The notes under the pieces: generated by a model
Database searches by the model: none
What the model saw: only the letters and a program-made list of their open reading frames with translations
Told to the model about the DNA's origin: nothing
Made by a program: the position numbers and the translations under genes
NCBI GenBank assembly: GCA_022340465.1
Contig: JAJDNW010000034.1
Span: forward strand, 1 to 53,041
DNA length: 53,041 nucleotides
From: Deltaproteobacteria bacterium
GTDB lineage: Bacteria > Desulfobacterota > Desulfobacteria > Desulfobacterales > B30-G6
Reading direction: 5' to 3'
Shown: piece after piece, positions 16,060 to 24,217 of the stretch
How positions within the stretch are numbered: the first letter of the stretch is position 1
Layout: each line of letters opens with the position of its first letter

Positions 16060-18066
16060 GTGGAGCAATACATCATCATCAAGTCGTTTGTCGTGTTCGC
16101 GGCCCTTGTCGGCGGTTTTTTTCTGTTTTTCATGAGGGTGAAGCGCCTTTACCGGCTGATGCAGTCGGTAAAAGGTAAAACCGACTTCAAACTGGATCGG
16201 GTCAAAGACCGCGTCATGGTGCTGATCAAGGATGTCCTCGGCCAGTCAAACGTGCGTCGCAAAATCATGCCCGGGCTGGCCCACACGTTTATCTTCTTCG
16301 GCTTCCTGGCGATTCAGCCCCATTCCCTGGAACTGATGATCAAAGGGATCTGCCCCGCCTTTGACGTCGGCCACCTGATCCCGGGCCTCTACGGCGGATA
16401 TCTTTTCATCGCCGACATCCTGGCCGCCCTGGTTCTGGTGGGATTTGCCTATGTCGCCTACCGCCGTGTCATGGTGCGCCCCGACTACCTCACCATGGGA
16501 ACCGACGCCAACCTGATCATTCTGTTCACCTGCGTCATCATCGTCAGCTTCCAGCTGATCAACGCCCTGCAGACCCTGATGCCGGCGGAGGCCGGCGCCT
16601 TCGACTACGCCAATGCGTTTCCCGTCTCCGGCCTCCTGGTGAGCCTGTTCAGCCTGGACCAATGGCCTCCTCAAAAGGTGTTCGTCGGCTATCAAATTGT
16701 TTACTGGATCCACGTGGCCACCATCATCGGCTTTTTGATCTACATTCCCGGCTCCAAGCACCTGCACCTCCTGGCGGCCGCCCCCAATGTTTTCTTAAAA
16801 CCTTTGAAACGCGAAAAGGCCATCGCCAAAACCGACATCGAAGACGAAGCGGCGGAAACCTTCGGACTGGGAAAAACCATCGAACTGAACTGGAAAAATG
16901 TGCTCAACCTCTATGCCTGCACCGAGTGCGGCCGCTGCGAAGAACAGTGCCCGGCAGCCAATACCCAAAAACCCCTGTCACCTAAGAAATTGATCCACGA
17001 TTTCAAGCTCGACCTTTTCGACAACGCCGACGCCATCCTGGCCCAAGATGCTGAACAGGTGCCGCCCTTCATGCGCGAGGGCACCCCCATCACCGGCGAT
17101 GTTCTCTGGTCCTGCACGACCTGCCGCGCGTGCGAGGAGGTCTGCCCGGTCGACATCGAGCACCTGGACTTCGTCATCGAGGCCCGCAAACACCAGGTGC
17201 TCATGGAGGCCAGCTTTCCGCCGGAAGTGCAGGAAACCTTCACCAACCTGGAAAACCAGGCCAACCCCTGGGGGTTTGCCGCCGACACCCGGGCGGACTG
17301 GTCTAAAGACCTGGACGTGCCCCTGATGAGCGACAATCCCGAAGCGGATCTCCTGTACTATGTGGGATGTGCCGGATCCTTCGACGACCGGGGCAAGAAG
17401 ATCGCCCGGGCCACGGCCCGCGTTCTGAAGCGCGCGGGGATCGACTTTGCCATCCTGGGGCCGGAAGAGGCCTGCAACGGTGACATGGCCCGGCGGGCCG
17501 GCAACGAGTACCTGGCGCAAATGTTGATCCAGCAGAACGTCGAGGTCCTCAACGCCTACAAACCCAAAACGATCCTGGCCGGATGCCCCCACTGCTTCAA
17601 TGCCCTAAAAAACGAATATCCCCAGTTCGGTGCGGACTATCCGGTGGTGCACACCGCCCAATACCTGTTCGAACTGCATAAACAGGGCCGTCTGACTCCC
17701 AACGGAAAAAATCTGGGTGTCATGACCTTTCATGACTCATGCTACCTGGGACGCTGGAACGGCATTTACAATGCCCCCCGGAATCTGCTGCGCTCCATGA
17801 ACGCCGGCGGCGGCCTCGTAGAGATGCAACGACGACGCGACAAGGGCTTTTGCTGCGGTGCCGGCGGGGGCAGGATGTTCATGGAAGAAACCATCGGGAA
17901 ACGCATCAACATCGACCGGGCAGAGGAAGCCATGGCCACCGGCGCCGCTACCCTGGCCGCAGCCTGCCCCTTCTGTACGACCATGCTCGCCGACGGCCTC
18001 ATGGACAAGGAGTCCGGGATGCAGGTCAAAGACATCGTGGAAATCATCGACGAGGCCACCGCCTAG
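16060..18066 (+). CDS. Membrane FeS oxidoreductase with two CCG domains (DgcB/ETF-quinone-oxidoreductase-like)
   Basis: About 668 residues. The N-terminal half (to about 250) has five or six hydrophobic segments with several histidines in the NarI-like manner, so heme b is possible. Two [4Fe-4S] motifs follow (CTECGRCEEQCP, CTTCRACEEVCPVD). Two CCG modules come next: one with VGCAGSF, EEACNGD and GCPHC, the other with DSCYLGR, FCCGAGGG and ACPFC. This is the architecture of DgcB/HdrD-related proteins that accept electrons from ETF and reduce membrane quinones. The GTG at 16060 is chosen because GGAGGAA (16050-16056) precedes it; a TTG at 16042 is also in frame. Probably the membrane outlet of the operon. 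Confidence 0.9.
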   Translation: MEQYIIIKSFVVFAALVGGFFLFFMRVKRLYRLMQSVKGKTDFKLDRVKDRVMVLIKDVLGQSNVRRKIMPGLAHTFIFFGFLAIQPHSLELMIKGICPAFDVGHLIPGLYGGYLFIADILAALVLVGFAYVAYRRVMVRPDYLTMGTDANLIILFTCVIIVSFQLINALQTLMPAEAGAFDYANAFPVSGLLVSLFSLDQWPPQKVFVGYQIVYWIHVATIIGFLIYIPGSKHLHLLAAAPNVFLKPLKREKAIAKTDIEDEAAETFGLGKTIELNWKNVLNLYACTECGRCEEQCPAANTQKPLSPKKLIHDFKLDLFDNADAILAQDAEQVPPFMREGTPITGDVLWSCTTCRACEEVCPVDIEHLDFVIEARKHQVLMEASFPPEVQETFTNLENQANPWGFAADTRADWSKDLDVPLMSDNPEADLLYYVGCAGSFDDRGKKIARATARVLKRAGIDFAILGPEEACNGDMARRAGNEYLAQMLIQQNVEVLNAYKPKTILAGCPHCFNALKNEYPQFGADYPVVHTAQYLFELHKQGRLTPNGKNLGVMTFHDSCYLGRWNGIYNAPRNLLRSMNAGGGLVEMQRRRDKGFCCGAGGGRMFMEETIGKRINIDRAEEAMATGAATLAAACPFCTTMLADGLMDKESGMQVKDIVEIIDEATA

Positions 18067-18193
18067 CCGGAAGGCAGAGCTGCAGAGGGCCGCGCTACAA
18101 ACGCCGGTCCGTCAACCTGCAGCCGGTAATGTGCGACATGCAACCTCAACCCACACACCGTATACCATAAACCTTAGCACATAGAGGGTAACA

Positions 18194-18649
18194 ATGACTG
18201 TAGAGGAAAAAATCATCGGAATTCTGAAGGACAACAAGATCGACTACGAAGTCTTCGAACACGAACCGGTCTACACCAACCCCACCATGGCCGCGGCCCT
18301 CAACGTCAGCGAGTCGGAAACCGTCAAGTCGCTGGTCGTGATGACCAAGGAAAAGGAGATGGTCGTGCTGGTGATGCCCGGGAATAAAAAGGTGGAGTGG
18401 AAGAAAGCGGCCGCCGGCGTGGGCACCAAGAAGATCTCTTTCGCCAAACCCGAGCAGGTGCTGGAAAAGGTGGGCTGTGAAGTCGGCTGCGTGCCGCCCT
18501 TCGGTCAGCTAACGGACCTTCCCATATACATGGACACGGACCTCGCTAAAAAGGACTATGTGTACTTCAACCCTGGCGTTCACGACAAATCCTACAAAAT
18601 AAAGGCCTGGGACCTGAAGAAGGTCTGCGATCCTGAAATGATCGCATAA
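18194..18649 (+). CDS. ybaK: YbaK/EbsC-family aminoacyl-tRNA deacylase-like protein
   Basis: This 151-residue single YbaK domain starts with an N-terminal helix, then YEVFEHEPVYTNPTMAA, SETVKSLVVMTKEKEMVVLVMPGNKKVEWKKAA, VGCEVGCVPPFGQ and a final YVYFNPGVHDKSYKI. Family members hydrolyse mischarged tRNAs (for example Cys-tRNAPro) in trans. The 127 bases between the dgcB-like gene and this one hold no recognisable element, so co-transcription with the sox operon is uncertain. Which tRNA it edits cannot be predicted. Confidence 0.85.
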   Translation: MTVEEKIIGILKDNKIDYEVFEHEPVYTNPTMAAALNVSESETVKSLVVMTKEKEMVVLVMPGNKKVEWKKAAAGVGTKKISFAKPEQVLEKVGCEVGCVPPFGQLTDLPIYMDTDLAKKDYVYFNPGVHDKSYKIKAWDLKKVCDPEMIA

Positions 18650-18753
18650 TTATTAAACCGGCGGTAAATACCCAAAAAATAAGCCCTTGAAATGCAGGCA
18701 TTGCTGTGTTCGCTGAAATTTTATTCGTCTATTTGACCGCCGGTTTAATAATT
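18648..18753. terminator. 106-bp palindromic element between ybaK and a small membrane-protein gene
   Basis: AATTATTAAACCGGCGGT (18648-18665) is repeated inverted at 18736-18753, with the arms extended by AAATA/TATTT. Each arm touches the stop codon of one of the two convergent genes. It could act as a bidirectional terminator, although the loop of about 60 bases makes a dispersed repeat more likely. Confidence 0.5.
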
Positions 18754-18923
18754 TAAAATGATTCATTGGACCACCTTACAAGTCCCATGGCTATAGATAA
18801 AAGACCGAATGGTAAAAGGAGATTTGGGAATTCAGGTGTTTTCGCAACTATCAGACTGTATCCGATCCATATCCCTTGAAGGAGTACCAACACGACAACC
18901 ATCACTCCGAAAAACTTTCGCAT
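18753..18923 (-). CDS. Small two-helix membrane protein, unknown
   Basis: The 56-residue product begins MRKFFGVMVVVLVLLQGIW and contains two hydrophobic helices separated by a short AKTPEFPN turn. I recognise no family. I chose the ATG at 18923 because AAAGG lies about 9 bases upstream; a GTG at 18971 would add 16 mostly polar residues. It lies downstream of pal on the same strand, with a strong hairpin (18979-19019) between them. Confidence 0.5.
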   Translation of the reverse strand: MRKFFGVMVVVLVLLQGIWIGYSLIVAKTPEFPNLLLPFGLLSIAMGLVRWSNESF

Positions 18924-18978
18924 TTTTTGATACCTTTTTAAAAAATTATTGATGCGATGCGTGTCGATCACATTCTGT

Positions 18979-19019
18979 GAGAAGGGGCCTTCAGGATATC
19001 AACTGAACGCCCCTTCTCA
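18979..19019 (-). terminator. Hairpin closing the ExbBD-Pal operon
   Basis: TGAGAAGGGGCCTTCAG and CTGAACGCCCCTTCTCA form a 17-base-arm inverted repeat about 37 bases past the pal stop codon. It has high GC and only one or two mismatches. There is no U-tract on either strand. End of the long c-di-GMP-controlled operon is the likely role. Confidence 0.5.
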
Positions 19020-19055
19020 TAGTGAATTCGTTTATGTGCCGAAATCGTCCGCATT

Positions 19056-19637
19056 TCAATCGATCACGAAATGAGCGCGCCTGTTTTTTGCCCAGGCCTC
19101 CTCGTTTTTGGCGATGTCAACCGGACGCTCCTCACCATAGCTAATGGCGGAAAGCTGGCTGGCTTCAATGCCCATGTCCACAAAAAAGGCCATGGCACTC
19201 TGCGCCCGCCGATCACCAAGCGCGATATTGTAGGCCTCGGTTCCCCGTTCGTCACAGTGACCTTCGATGATCACGGAAGCATCCGGGTTCGCCCTGAGCC
19301 ATTCGGTTTTACGGATCAGCGACGCTTTGGCTGATTCCTTGAGTGCCGAACTGTCAAAATCGAAGTAAATATCCTCGTTTTCAAAGACCTGAGCGACCAT
19401 GTCGTCATTTGGCGCTTCTTCTTTTTCAACAACCTGTTTAGCCGCGTAAATTTCCTCTTCATCTTTTTCTTCCACCGCCGCCACAGGCGCCTGTTCGGCC
19501 GCACTTGCTTCCATGGCCGGGGCGGTTTCCTCGGCCGCCTGCTCCGTGTGCATGGCCTTTTTGGAGCACGCGGTAATAAAAATCAACCCCGGCAGAATCA
19601 ACAACAAGCAGATGCCTATCCATATTTTTTTCAACAT
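19056..19637 (-). CDS. pal: Pal-like peptidoglycan-associated OmpA-family lipoprotein
   Basis: This 193-residue protein has a lipoprotein signal peptide ending FITAC, then a Glu/Ala-rich linker (about 20-80) and a C-terminal OmpA/Pal domain (about 85-193). The domain has IYFDFDSSALK, VIIEGHCDERGT, YNIALGDRRAQSA, ISYGEERP and NRRAHFVI, including the Asp and Arg that bind diaminopimelate in Pal. It should sit in the outer membrane and grip peptidoglycan. It is the last gene of the ExbBD/TonB-like operon, the same relative place as Pal in tol-pal, but there is no tolB. The ATG at 19637 has GGAGGAG upstream. Confidence 0.9.
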   Translation of the reverse strand: MLKKIWIGICLLLILPGLIFITACSKKAMHTEQAAEETAPAMEASAAEQAPVAAVEEKDEEEIYAAKQVVEKEEAPNDDMVAQVFENEDIYFDFDSSALKESAKASLIRKTEWLRANPDASVIIEGHCDERGTEAYNIALGDRRAQSAMAFFVDMGIEASQLSAISYGEERPVDIAKNEEAWAKNRRAHFVID

Positions 19638-19762
19638 GTTCTCCTCCATTTCAAATTCAAAATAGATTGCATTAAAAATAACGTTGCTACCACCGCACGG
19701 TCAAAGCCTTTGCTTTTCCCTCGTTACATGACAGGTAGCGGCCCTCGGCGCAGTCAATTGAT

Positions 19763-20446
19763 TCACCCCCTTTCACTGTTCGCCACAACCGTCGAATCGC
19801 TTTGCGCTGCTTTCTGCCTTTGAGAGATGGAAATACCGTTCAAGGCCTTGACCGCCACCATCTCCAGACTGTCGATGATCTGTCCCGTAGTGGATGTTAT
19901 CTTGGCGTGAAAAAGCAGCAACGGTATGGCGGACATAAGGCCGAAGGCCGTGGTGTTCATCGCCACCGAAATACTGGCCGACAGCAAATCCGCCTTTTCT
20001 GCAGGATTGGCATTGGCCACAGCCGTAAAGGCTTGAATGAGGCCCATGATGGTGCCCAGCAGCCCCAGCAGCGTTGCGATGTTGGAAAGCAGAGCCACAT
20101 AAGGGGTACGCTTTTCCAGCTGGGGGATGATCTCCATCATGCTTTCCTCCATGGCGATCTCCACATCCTCCCTCCGTCGGGCCCCGCTGTGGCGTGACAG
20201 GCCCATGCCCAGCATTTTCGATATGTTGGACTTGTCTGTGCTGACGACCTTGCGAACCTTTTCGAGCTGCCCCTTTGACAGCATCGGATAGAGATTATCC
20301 CACACTTTTCGGTTGATGCTGCGCGTTCGGCTCAGCTGAAACCAGCGCTCCAGTGAGATGCTCAATCCGACCAGAAAAACGAGCAGAATTGGATACATGA
20401 ATACCCCCCCCTGTTGAAAAAACGACACGAATACCTTGATGCTCAT
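19763..20446 (-). CDS. MotA/TolQ/ExbB proton-channel protein, second copy (ExbB2)
   Basis: This 227-residue three-helix stator protein has MYPILLVFLVGLSISLERWFQL as helix 1 and the conserved helix 2/3 block TPYVALLSNIATLLGLLGTIMG and SISVAMNTTAFGLMSAIPLLLF. From EIAMEES to DSLEM it is identical for about 101 residues to the other ExbB in this operon (23079-23729), while the N- and C-terminal parts differ. The start at 20446 has GGAAGGAAAG upstream; the frame extends to 20533 without a good site. It would form a pentamer around ExbD helices and use the proton or sodium gradient. The TonB-like gene precedes it. Confidence 0.9.
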   Translation of the reverse strand: MSIKVFVSFFQQGGVFMYPILLVFLVGLSISLERWFQLSRTRSINRKVWDNLYPMLSKGQLEKVRKVVSTDKSNISKMLGMGLSRHSGARRREDVEIAMEESMMEIIPQLEKRTPYVALLSNIATLLGLLGTIMGLIQAFTAVANANPAEKADLLSASISVAMNTTAFGLMSAIPLLLFHAKITSTTGQIIDSLEMVAVKALNGISISQRQKAAQSDSTVVANSERG

Positions 20447-20568
20447 TTGCTCTTTCCTTCCGATGCCTGTTGCAGCCGTGGAATCCGGAAGCTGCAGATT
20501 GGATCGTTTCCAGTGGAAGCTAAATGCCGCCACCGCGAATGTTAATCGTCCATCCCATCGCCTTTGGG

Positions 20569-22104
20569 CTATCCAGCCGGCAGAAAATCAATGGGATATA
20601 ATATGGTCAATGCAGCCACGCCTTCCTTAGAGCCAAAATTGAATCTTTTAATACGTCCTATGATCTTGGCAACGAGTTTGTCGGAATCCAGGTCGGTGGA
20701 TTCCACCTTGCACATGGAAACGCTGCCATCGGCTTCAATGCTGAGACGTATCAGCATCTTCCCGCGCAGGGTCGGGTCCTTGCGCAGTTCCCTGTTGTAA
20801 ATTCTATAAAGGCTGGCCTTGTAGCGGTCGAACACAATCTGAATCTCTTCATCGGTTCGCCCCGGGCCGGGGCCGTCGCTGACGGGTCTGCCCGATTCCT
20901 CGATATTCGCAATGCCGCTTTCCACATTTTTAAAGCCGGCACCGTTGCCGGAGCTGCCGCCTTTACCGATGCCGTTGCCGCCCAGGCCATTGCCGTTGCC
21001 GCTGCCGACGTTGCGACTGAACGTGGCGAGACCGATACCGCCACTGGTACCGCCCTTGGCCTGCATGGCCACCAATGAACGTTGCGCCACGGCCTGGCCC
21101 TTTACCCTGGGGCTTTCCTTGCTCAAACGGGCATCCGTGCCGAGCTTGGCCACGGGGGTTTCATCGATAAGATCGGCAAAAGAGTTTTTGAAGGCAAGAA
21201 CACCCACGCGTTCAGCTTTTTTCCGGCTTCCCTTGGGATCTCCGCCACCGCCCCCAGCCTTCTGCGCCGGCTCCGCCTTGGGCTTTGACGCTACCGCTTT
21301 TTTGGCGATTTCCTGCTTCTCGGGCTCCGGTTTGGCCTTCTTCCGCTCCGTCTTTTTTGCGTCTTCTTCCGGTTTAGGCTTCTCGACATCTTCTTCCGCT
21401 TTCTGGGCGACCGGTTCCGGCTGCGGCACCGGTCGCGGTGGCTCCTGTTTCACCAGCTTGGCCAACCGCTTGGGAATTTCCACAACCGTGTCCTCAGGGC
21501 TGGGAAGCGGCACCGAAACCAGCTCGATAACGGTCCCCAGGATGAAACAAATCAACAGAGCGACAAGCAGCGCACGGCGAAAGCGTCTCTCACTTTCATT
21601 GTCCTTGGTCCAGGGCATGATCATCTTGCGGAAAGGCAAAGCGGAAACGTCCCGTTCGATGACGAATTCCTCCTTCCGCCGTTCTTCACGTTCATACGCA
21701 TCCCGAACCATTTCGTTGAGACCGTCCAGCTCGTCGAGCCTCTGTTCGATCTGCATCTGCAGCGCCGCTTGCTGCTCCAGAACCCCGTTGATCTTGCCTT
21801 CGAATCCGGCAATCTGCTCGCGCACTCGGCTCAGATGCTCTTCAGCATTTCGGGGCTGGTCGAGTCCTTCCCAGAAGAGTTCTTCGGCCTTCAGCTCACC
21901 AAGCCTTTCCAGCGCAGTGCATACCGCTTCCAAAGCATCTATTCGCTCTCTGTCCGAAGAAAACGTTTCCAACTCTGCTTCTACAGTGCGCAGCTCACTT
22001 TGAAGTCCTTCGAGCTTTTCACGCGTTTGCTCGATCTGCGCATGCAAAGGCGCCAGTTCTTCTGCTAATAATGTAGTATCCACAATATTCCCGCTATGTT
22101 TGGG
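20569..22104 (-). CDS. TonB/TolA-like energy transducer of the AgmX/PglI type
   Basis: The product is about 511 residues. Residues 1-165 are a predicted coiled coil (heptad-like EQTREKLEGLQSELRTVEAE), followed by one transmembrane helix (ALLVALLICFILGTVIELV, about 178-196). A Pro/Lys/Glu-rich periplasmic spacer, a Gly/Asn-rich stretch and a C-terminal TonB-like domain follow, with EEIQIVFDRYKASLYRIYNREL, GKMLIRLSIEADGSV and a final ILYPIDFLPA. The C-terminal pattern matches AgmX/PglI-type proteins linked to gliding in myxobacteria. The long cytoplasmic coiled coil is unlike classical TonB or TolA. The ATG at 22104 overlaps the end of exbD2; an upstream TTG at 22125 is possible. Confidence 0.85.
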   Translation of the reverse strand, partial: PKHSGNIVDTTLLAEELAPLHAQIEQTREKLEGLQSELRTVEAELETFSSDRERIDALEAVCTALERLGELKAEELFWEGLDQPRNAEEHLSRVREQIAGFEGKINGVLEQQAALQMQIEQRLDELDGLNEMVRDAYEREERRKEEFVIERDVSALPFRKMIMPWTKDNESERRFRRALLVALLICFILGTVIELVSVPLPSPEDTVVEIPKRLAKLVKQEPPRPVPQPEPVAQKAEEDVEKPKPEEDAKKTERKKAKPEPEKQEIAKKAVASKPKAEPAQKAGGGGGDPKGSRKKAERVGVLAFKNSFADLIDETPVAKLGTDARLSKESPRVKGQAVAQRSLVAMQAKGGTSGGIGLATFSRNVGSGNGNGLGGNGIGKGGSSGNGAGFKNVESGIANIEESGRPVSDGPGPGRTDEEIQIVFDRYKASLYRIYNRELRKDPTLRGKMLIRLSIEADGSVSMCKVESTDLDSDKLVAKIIGRIKRFNFGSKEGVAALTILYPIDFLPAG

Positions 22105-22588
22105 CATCCTTCTGGGTGACGGCAAGGGAAATCCTTCCGTATCCAGAACTTGTGCAAGTTGACATTATTTTTTTGAGTGCTCTGAATGGGATCATCTTGT
22201 CGGCTAGGATGGTAACCTCCTTGCCGTCAACGGCCGCTTTAGAGTGTATACCGATAATATTGCGTTCGAGCTGCGCCAGGCGATCGGCTATTTCAGGTAC
22301 CGAGAGCTCATCGGCATCCAGCAATTGGTCCGTGTTGATCACGGCTTCACCCTGCACCAGAACGATCTCGGGGCTTACCATGATCACGACGGTCTCTCTG
22401 GGCTTGGCCTCTACGATCGAGTCGGGCAGCTTGATCTGCCTGGGTGTTTCCAGAATCTCGCTGCTCCCGGAGTGAAAAAGGAGAAAAAAGACTAAAATGG
22501 TGAACACGTCCATTAACGACGTCAGGGGCAGGCTCAGCACCTTTTTCTTGTTGCGCTCCATTCGTCTTATGCGTCGACTGCTTCTCAT
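22094..22588 (-). CDS. ExbD/TolR-family protein with the channel aspartate (ExbD2)
   Basis: This 164-residue protein has a basic cytoplasmic start (RRIRRMERNKKK), a single transmembrane helix (LTSLMDVFTILVFFLLFHSG) and a periplasmic ExbD/TolR domain. Asp 27 is in the position of the essential proton-carrying Asp of ExbD/TolR. Its ATG overlaps the upstream exbD1 stop in ATGA, so the two should be made in near-equal amounts. The C-terminal 11 bases overlap the TonB-like gene. See exbD1, which lacks this Asp. Confidence 0.9.
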   Translation of the reverse strand: MRSSRRIRRMERNKKKVLSLPLTSLMDVFTILVFFLLFHSGSSEILETPRQIKLPDSIVEAKPRETVVIMVSPEIVLVQGEAVINTDQLLDADELSVPEIADRLAQLERNIIGIHSKAAVDGKEVTILADKMIPFRALKKIMSTCTSSGYGRISLAVTQKDAQT

Positions 22589-23076
22589 GGTGCGTCTCCT
22601 ATGGATATTTCTGGAAAAAGTACGATTTTCTGTTCGTCTTCGCCCGCTTCAAGCGGCTGTCTGGTTCCGCGTACCGCATCCATGATCTGAATCAGATAGT
22701 CGTACTCAATATCCGGTTCCATCAAAACGGTTGCATCCTCCTTCTCCGGATATTGGGCCTTTAACCGTAGAAGCATTTTAGAAAGCAGCGCCATGTCGTA
22801 CGATCCCTCTTTTTTCGGTATGGCGGCTTCCACAGACGATCCGTTGGCGATCTCGAACCCATTTTTGCGGACAATGACTTCGATGGCAAAATTGGGCTTA
22901 TTCGTAACCGTTCCCCCCGCACTGATGGGTACGCTCAACTCCATAATGGTTATTCTCGAAAAAACCGCGCTGATGAGTAGAAAGGGTATCAGCGCCACCA
23001 TCAAGTTGAGAAACGAAGTAATGTTCAACTCCGGTGTCTCAACCATTCGCTTCCTAAAACGGTGTCTTCTGCTCAT
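22585..23076 (-). CDS. ExbD/TolR-family protein lacking the channel aspartate (ExbD1)
   Basis: This 163-residue protein has an N-terminal ELNITSFLNLMVALIPFLLI transmembrane helix and a periplasmic domain (KDATVLMEPDIEYDYLIQIMDAV-like ending). Asn 24 occupies the place of the essential Asp of ExbD/TolR, in SFLNLM compared with SLMDVF of ExbD2. ExbD works as a dimer inside the ExbB ring, so this protein is probably one half of an ExbD1-ExbD2 heterodimer with one protonatable site. It follows exbB1 by 2 bases and overlaps exbD2 by 4. Confidence 0.88.
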   Translation of the reverse strand: MSRRHRFRKRMVETPELNITSFLNLMVALIPFLLISAVFSRITIMELSVPISAGGTVTNKPNFAIEVIVRKNGFEIANGSSVEAAIPKKEGSYDMALLSKMLLRLKAQYPEKEDATVLMEPDIEYDYLIQIMDAVRGTRQPLEAGEDEQKIVLFPEISIGDAP

Positions 23077-23078
23077 AA

Positions 23079-23729
23079 TTAACTCGCCTCAAATTTGCGC
23101 CTGGCAAAATTGGAGATATTATTGAGTGCCTTGACAGAGGCCATCTCCAGGCTGTCGATGATCTGCCCTGTAGTGGATGTTATCTTAGCGTGAAAAAGCA
23201 GCAACGGTATGGCCGACATGAGGCCGAAGGCCGTGGTATTCATGGCCACCGAGATACTGGCCGACAGCAAATCGGCCTTTTCTGCGGGGTTGGCATTGGC
23301 CACGGCCGTAAAGGCTTGAATCAGCCCCATAATTGTACCCAGAAGCCCCAACAGGGTGGCAATGTTGGACAGCAGGGCCACGTAGGGGGTGCGCTTTTCC
23401 AATTGGGGAATAATTTCCATCATGCTCTCTTCCATGGCGATTTCGATGTCTTCGCGACGCCGAACCGCCCCCTGGCGTGCCAGACCCATGCTCAGCATCT
23501 GGGCAACACTGGACTTGTCCTTGCTGACGATTTCGCGTGCTTTTTCAAACTGACCCTTGGACAACAACGGTTGCAGGCGCCCCCAGATTTTACTGTTTGC
23601 ATTGCGCACACGGTTCAACTGGATCATGCGTTCGATTGCAATGGCCATACCCACTGCAAACACAAGCATGATCGGATACATGAACATTCCGCCTCTTTGA
23701 AAAAATGAAATCATTGAATAAAATCCCAT
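23079..23729 (-). CDS. MotA/TolQ/ExbB proton-channel protein, first copy (ExbB1)
   Basis: This 216-residue protein has the three-helix layout of ExbB/TolQ: MYPIMLVFAVGMAIAIERMIQL, then a cytoplasmic REDIEIAMEESMMEIIPQLE region and helices 2 and 3. It differs from ExbB2 at the N-terminus (MGFYSMISFFQRGG) and in the last 15 residues, but shares a 101-residue identical core. AAGGAGG lies about 9 bases before the ATG, the strongest ribosome site in the operon. It is tightly packed with exbD1 and exbD2 and should form their stator. Confidence 0.9.
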   Translation of the reverse strand: MGFYSMISFFQRGGMFMYPIMLVFAVGMAIAIERMIQLNRVRNANSKIWGRLQPLLSKGQFEKAREIVSKDKSSVAQMLSMGLARQGAVRRREDIEIAMEESMMEIIPQLEKRTPYVALLSNIATLLGLLGTIMGLIQAFTAVANANPAEKADLLSASISVAMNTTAFGLMSAIPLLLFHAKITSTTGQIIDSLEMASVKALNNISNFARRKFEAS

Positions 23730-23773
23730 TATTTCCCACCTCCTTAGGTTGTTGCGATCGTCGTTTGGTTTAA

Positions 23774-24154
23774 TTAACGAGTCTGACCGCCCGTACTGAT
23801 GCGGTAGAACTCCAACTGCCTTTTGAATACGTCCATATCGACCGGCACATCCTTCTCGTTCAGCATGACGTTCAAGCTGGTTTCCGACCCAATTTCCGAA
23901 CTCTTCCAGGGTACGATATAGAGCGACTTGGGGGCTTCATCATTGCCCACGATCGACATGCCGGAAAGTTCCTTGGCGGCCGCGGTTTTTCCCACTACCG
24001 CCACTTTTTCTTTTTCTCCATGAACCGGCTCCGCCACGGACACGGCCGCCATAAACAGGGATAACAACAGGTACAGCACCCATTGGGGACCGATAAATGC
24101 AGGGTCAATGATCCTGCTGCCTGTCTTCTGAATCCTATTTGATTTTTCCCTCAT
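23774..24154 (-). CDS. Small exported or membrane-anchored protein, unknown
   Basis: This 126-residue protein has one N-terminal hydrophobic segment (QWVLYLLLSLFMAAVSVAEP, about 25-42). It is followed by a polar region with SGMSIVGNDEAPKSLYIVPW and a C-terminal FKRQLEFYRIST. No family is recognised. The ATG at 24154 has GGGGGAAA upstream; a GTG at 24175 is in frame but lacks a site. It lies between the TPR lipoprotein and exbB1 in the operon. The conserved-looking 'ELSG...GNDEAPKSLYIVPWK' core suggests a periplasmic partner of the ExbBD complex. That is inference. Confidence 0.75.
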   Translation of the reverse strand: MREKSNRIQKTGSRIIDPAFIGPQWVLYLLLSLFMAAVSVAEPVHGEKEKVAVVGKTAAAKELSGMSIVGNDEAPKSLYIVPWKSSEIGSETSLNVMLNEKDVPVDMDVFKRQLEFYRISTGGQTR

Positions 24155-24217
24155 CGATTTCCCCCTACCCCGCACCTCATTGTCGCCTTTTTGGACAGGC
24201 CACGCGATAGCCGGCAG

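Noticed and set aside
20912-22003. A 363-codon plus-strand frame antisense to the TonB-like gene
   Set aside because: Composition (Pro/Leu/Ser-rich) mirrors the Gly/Lys/Glu-rich region of the real gene; no signal or motif.
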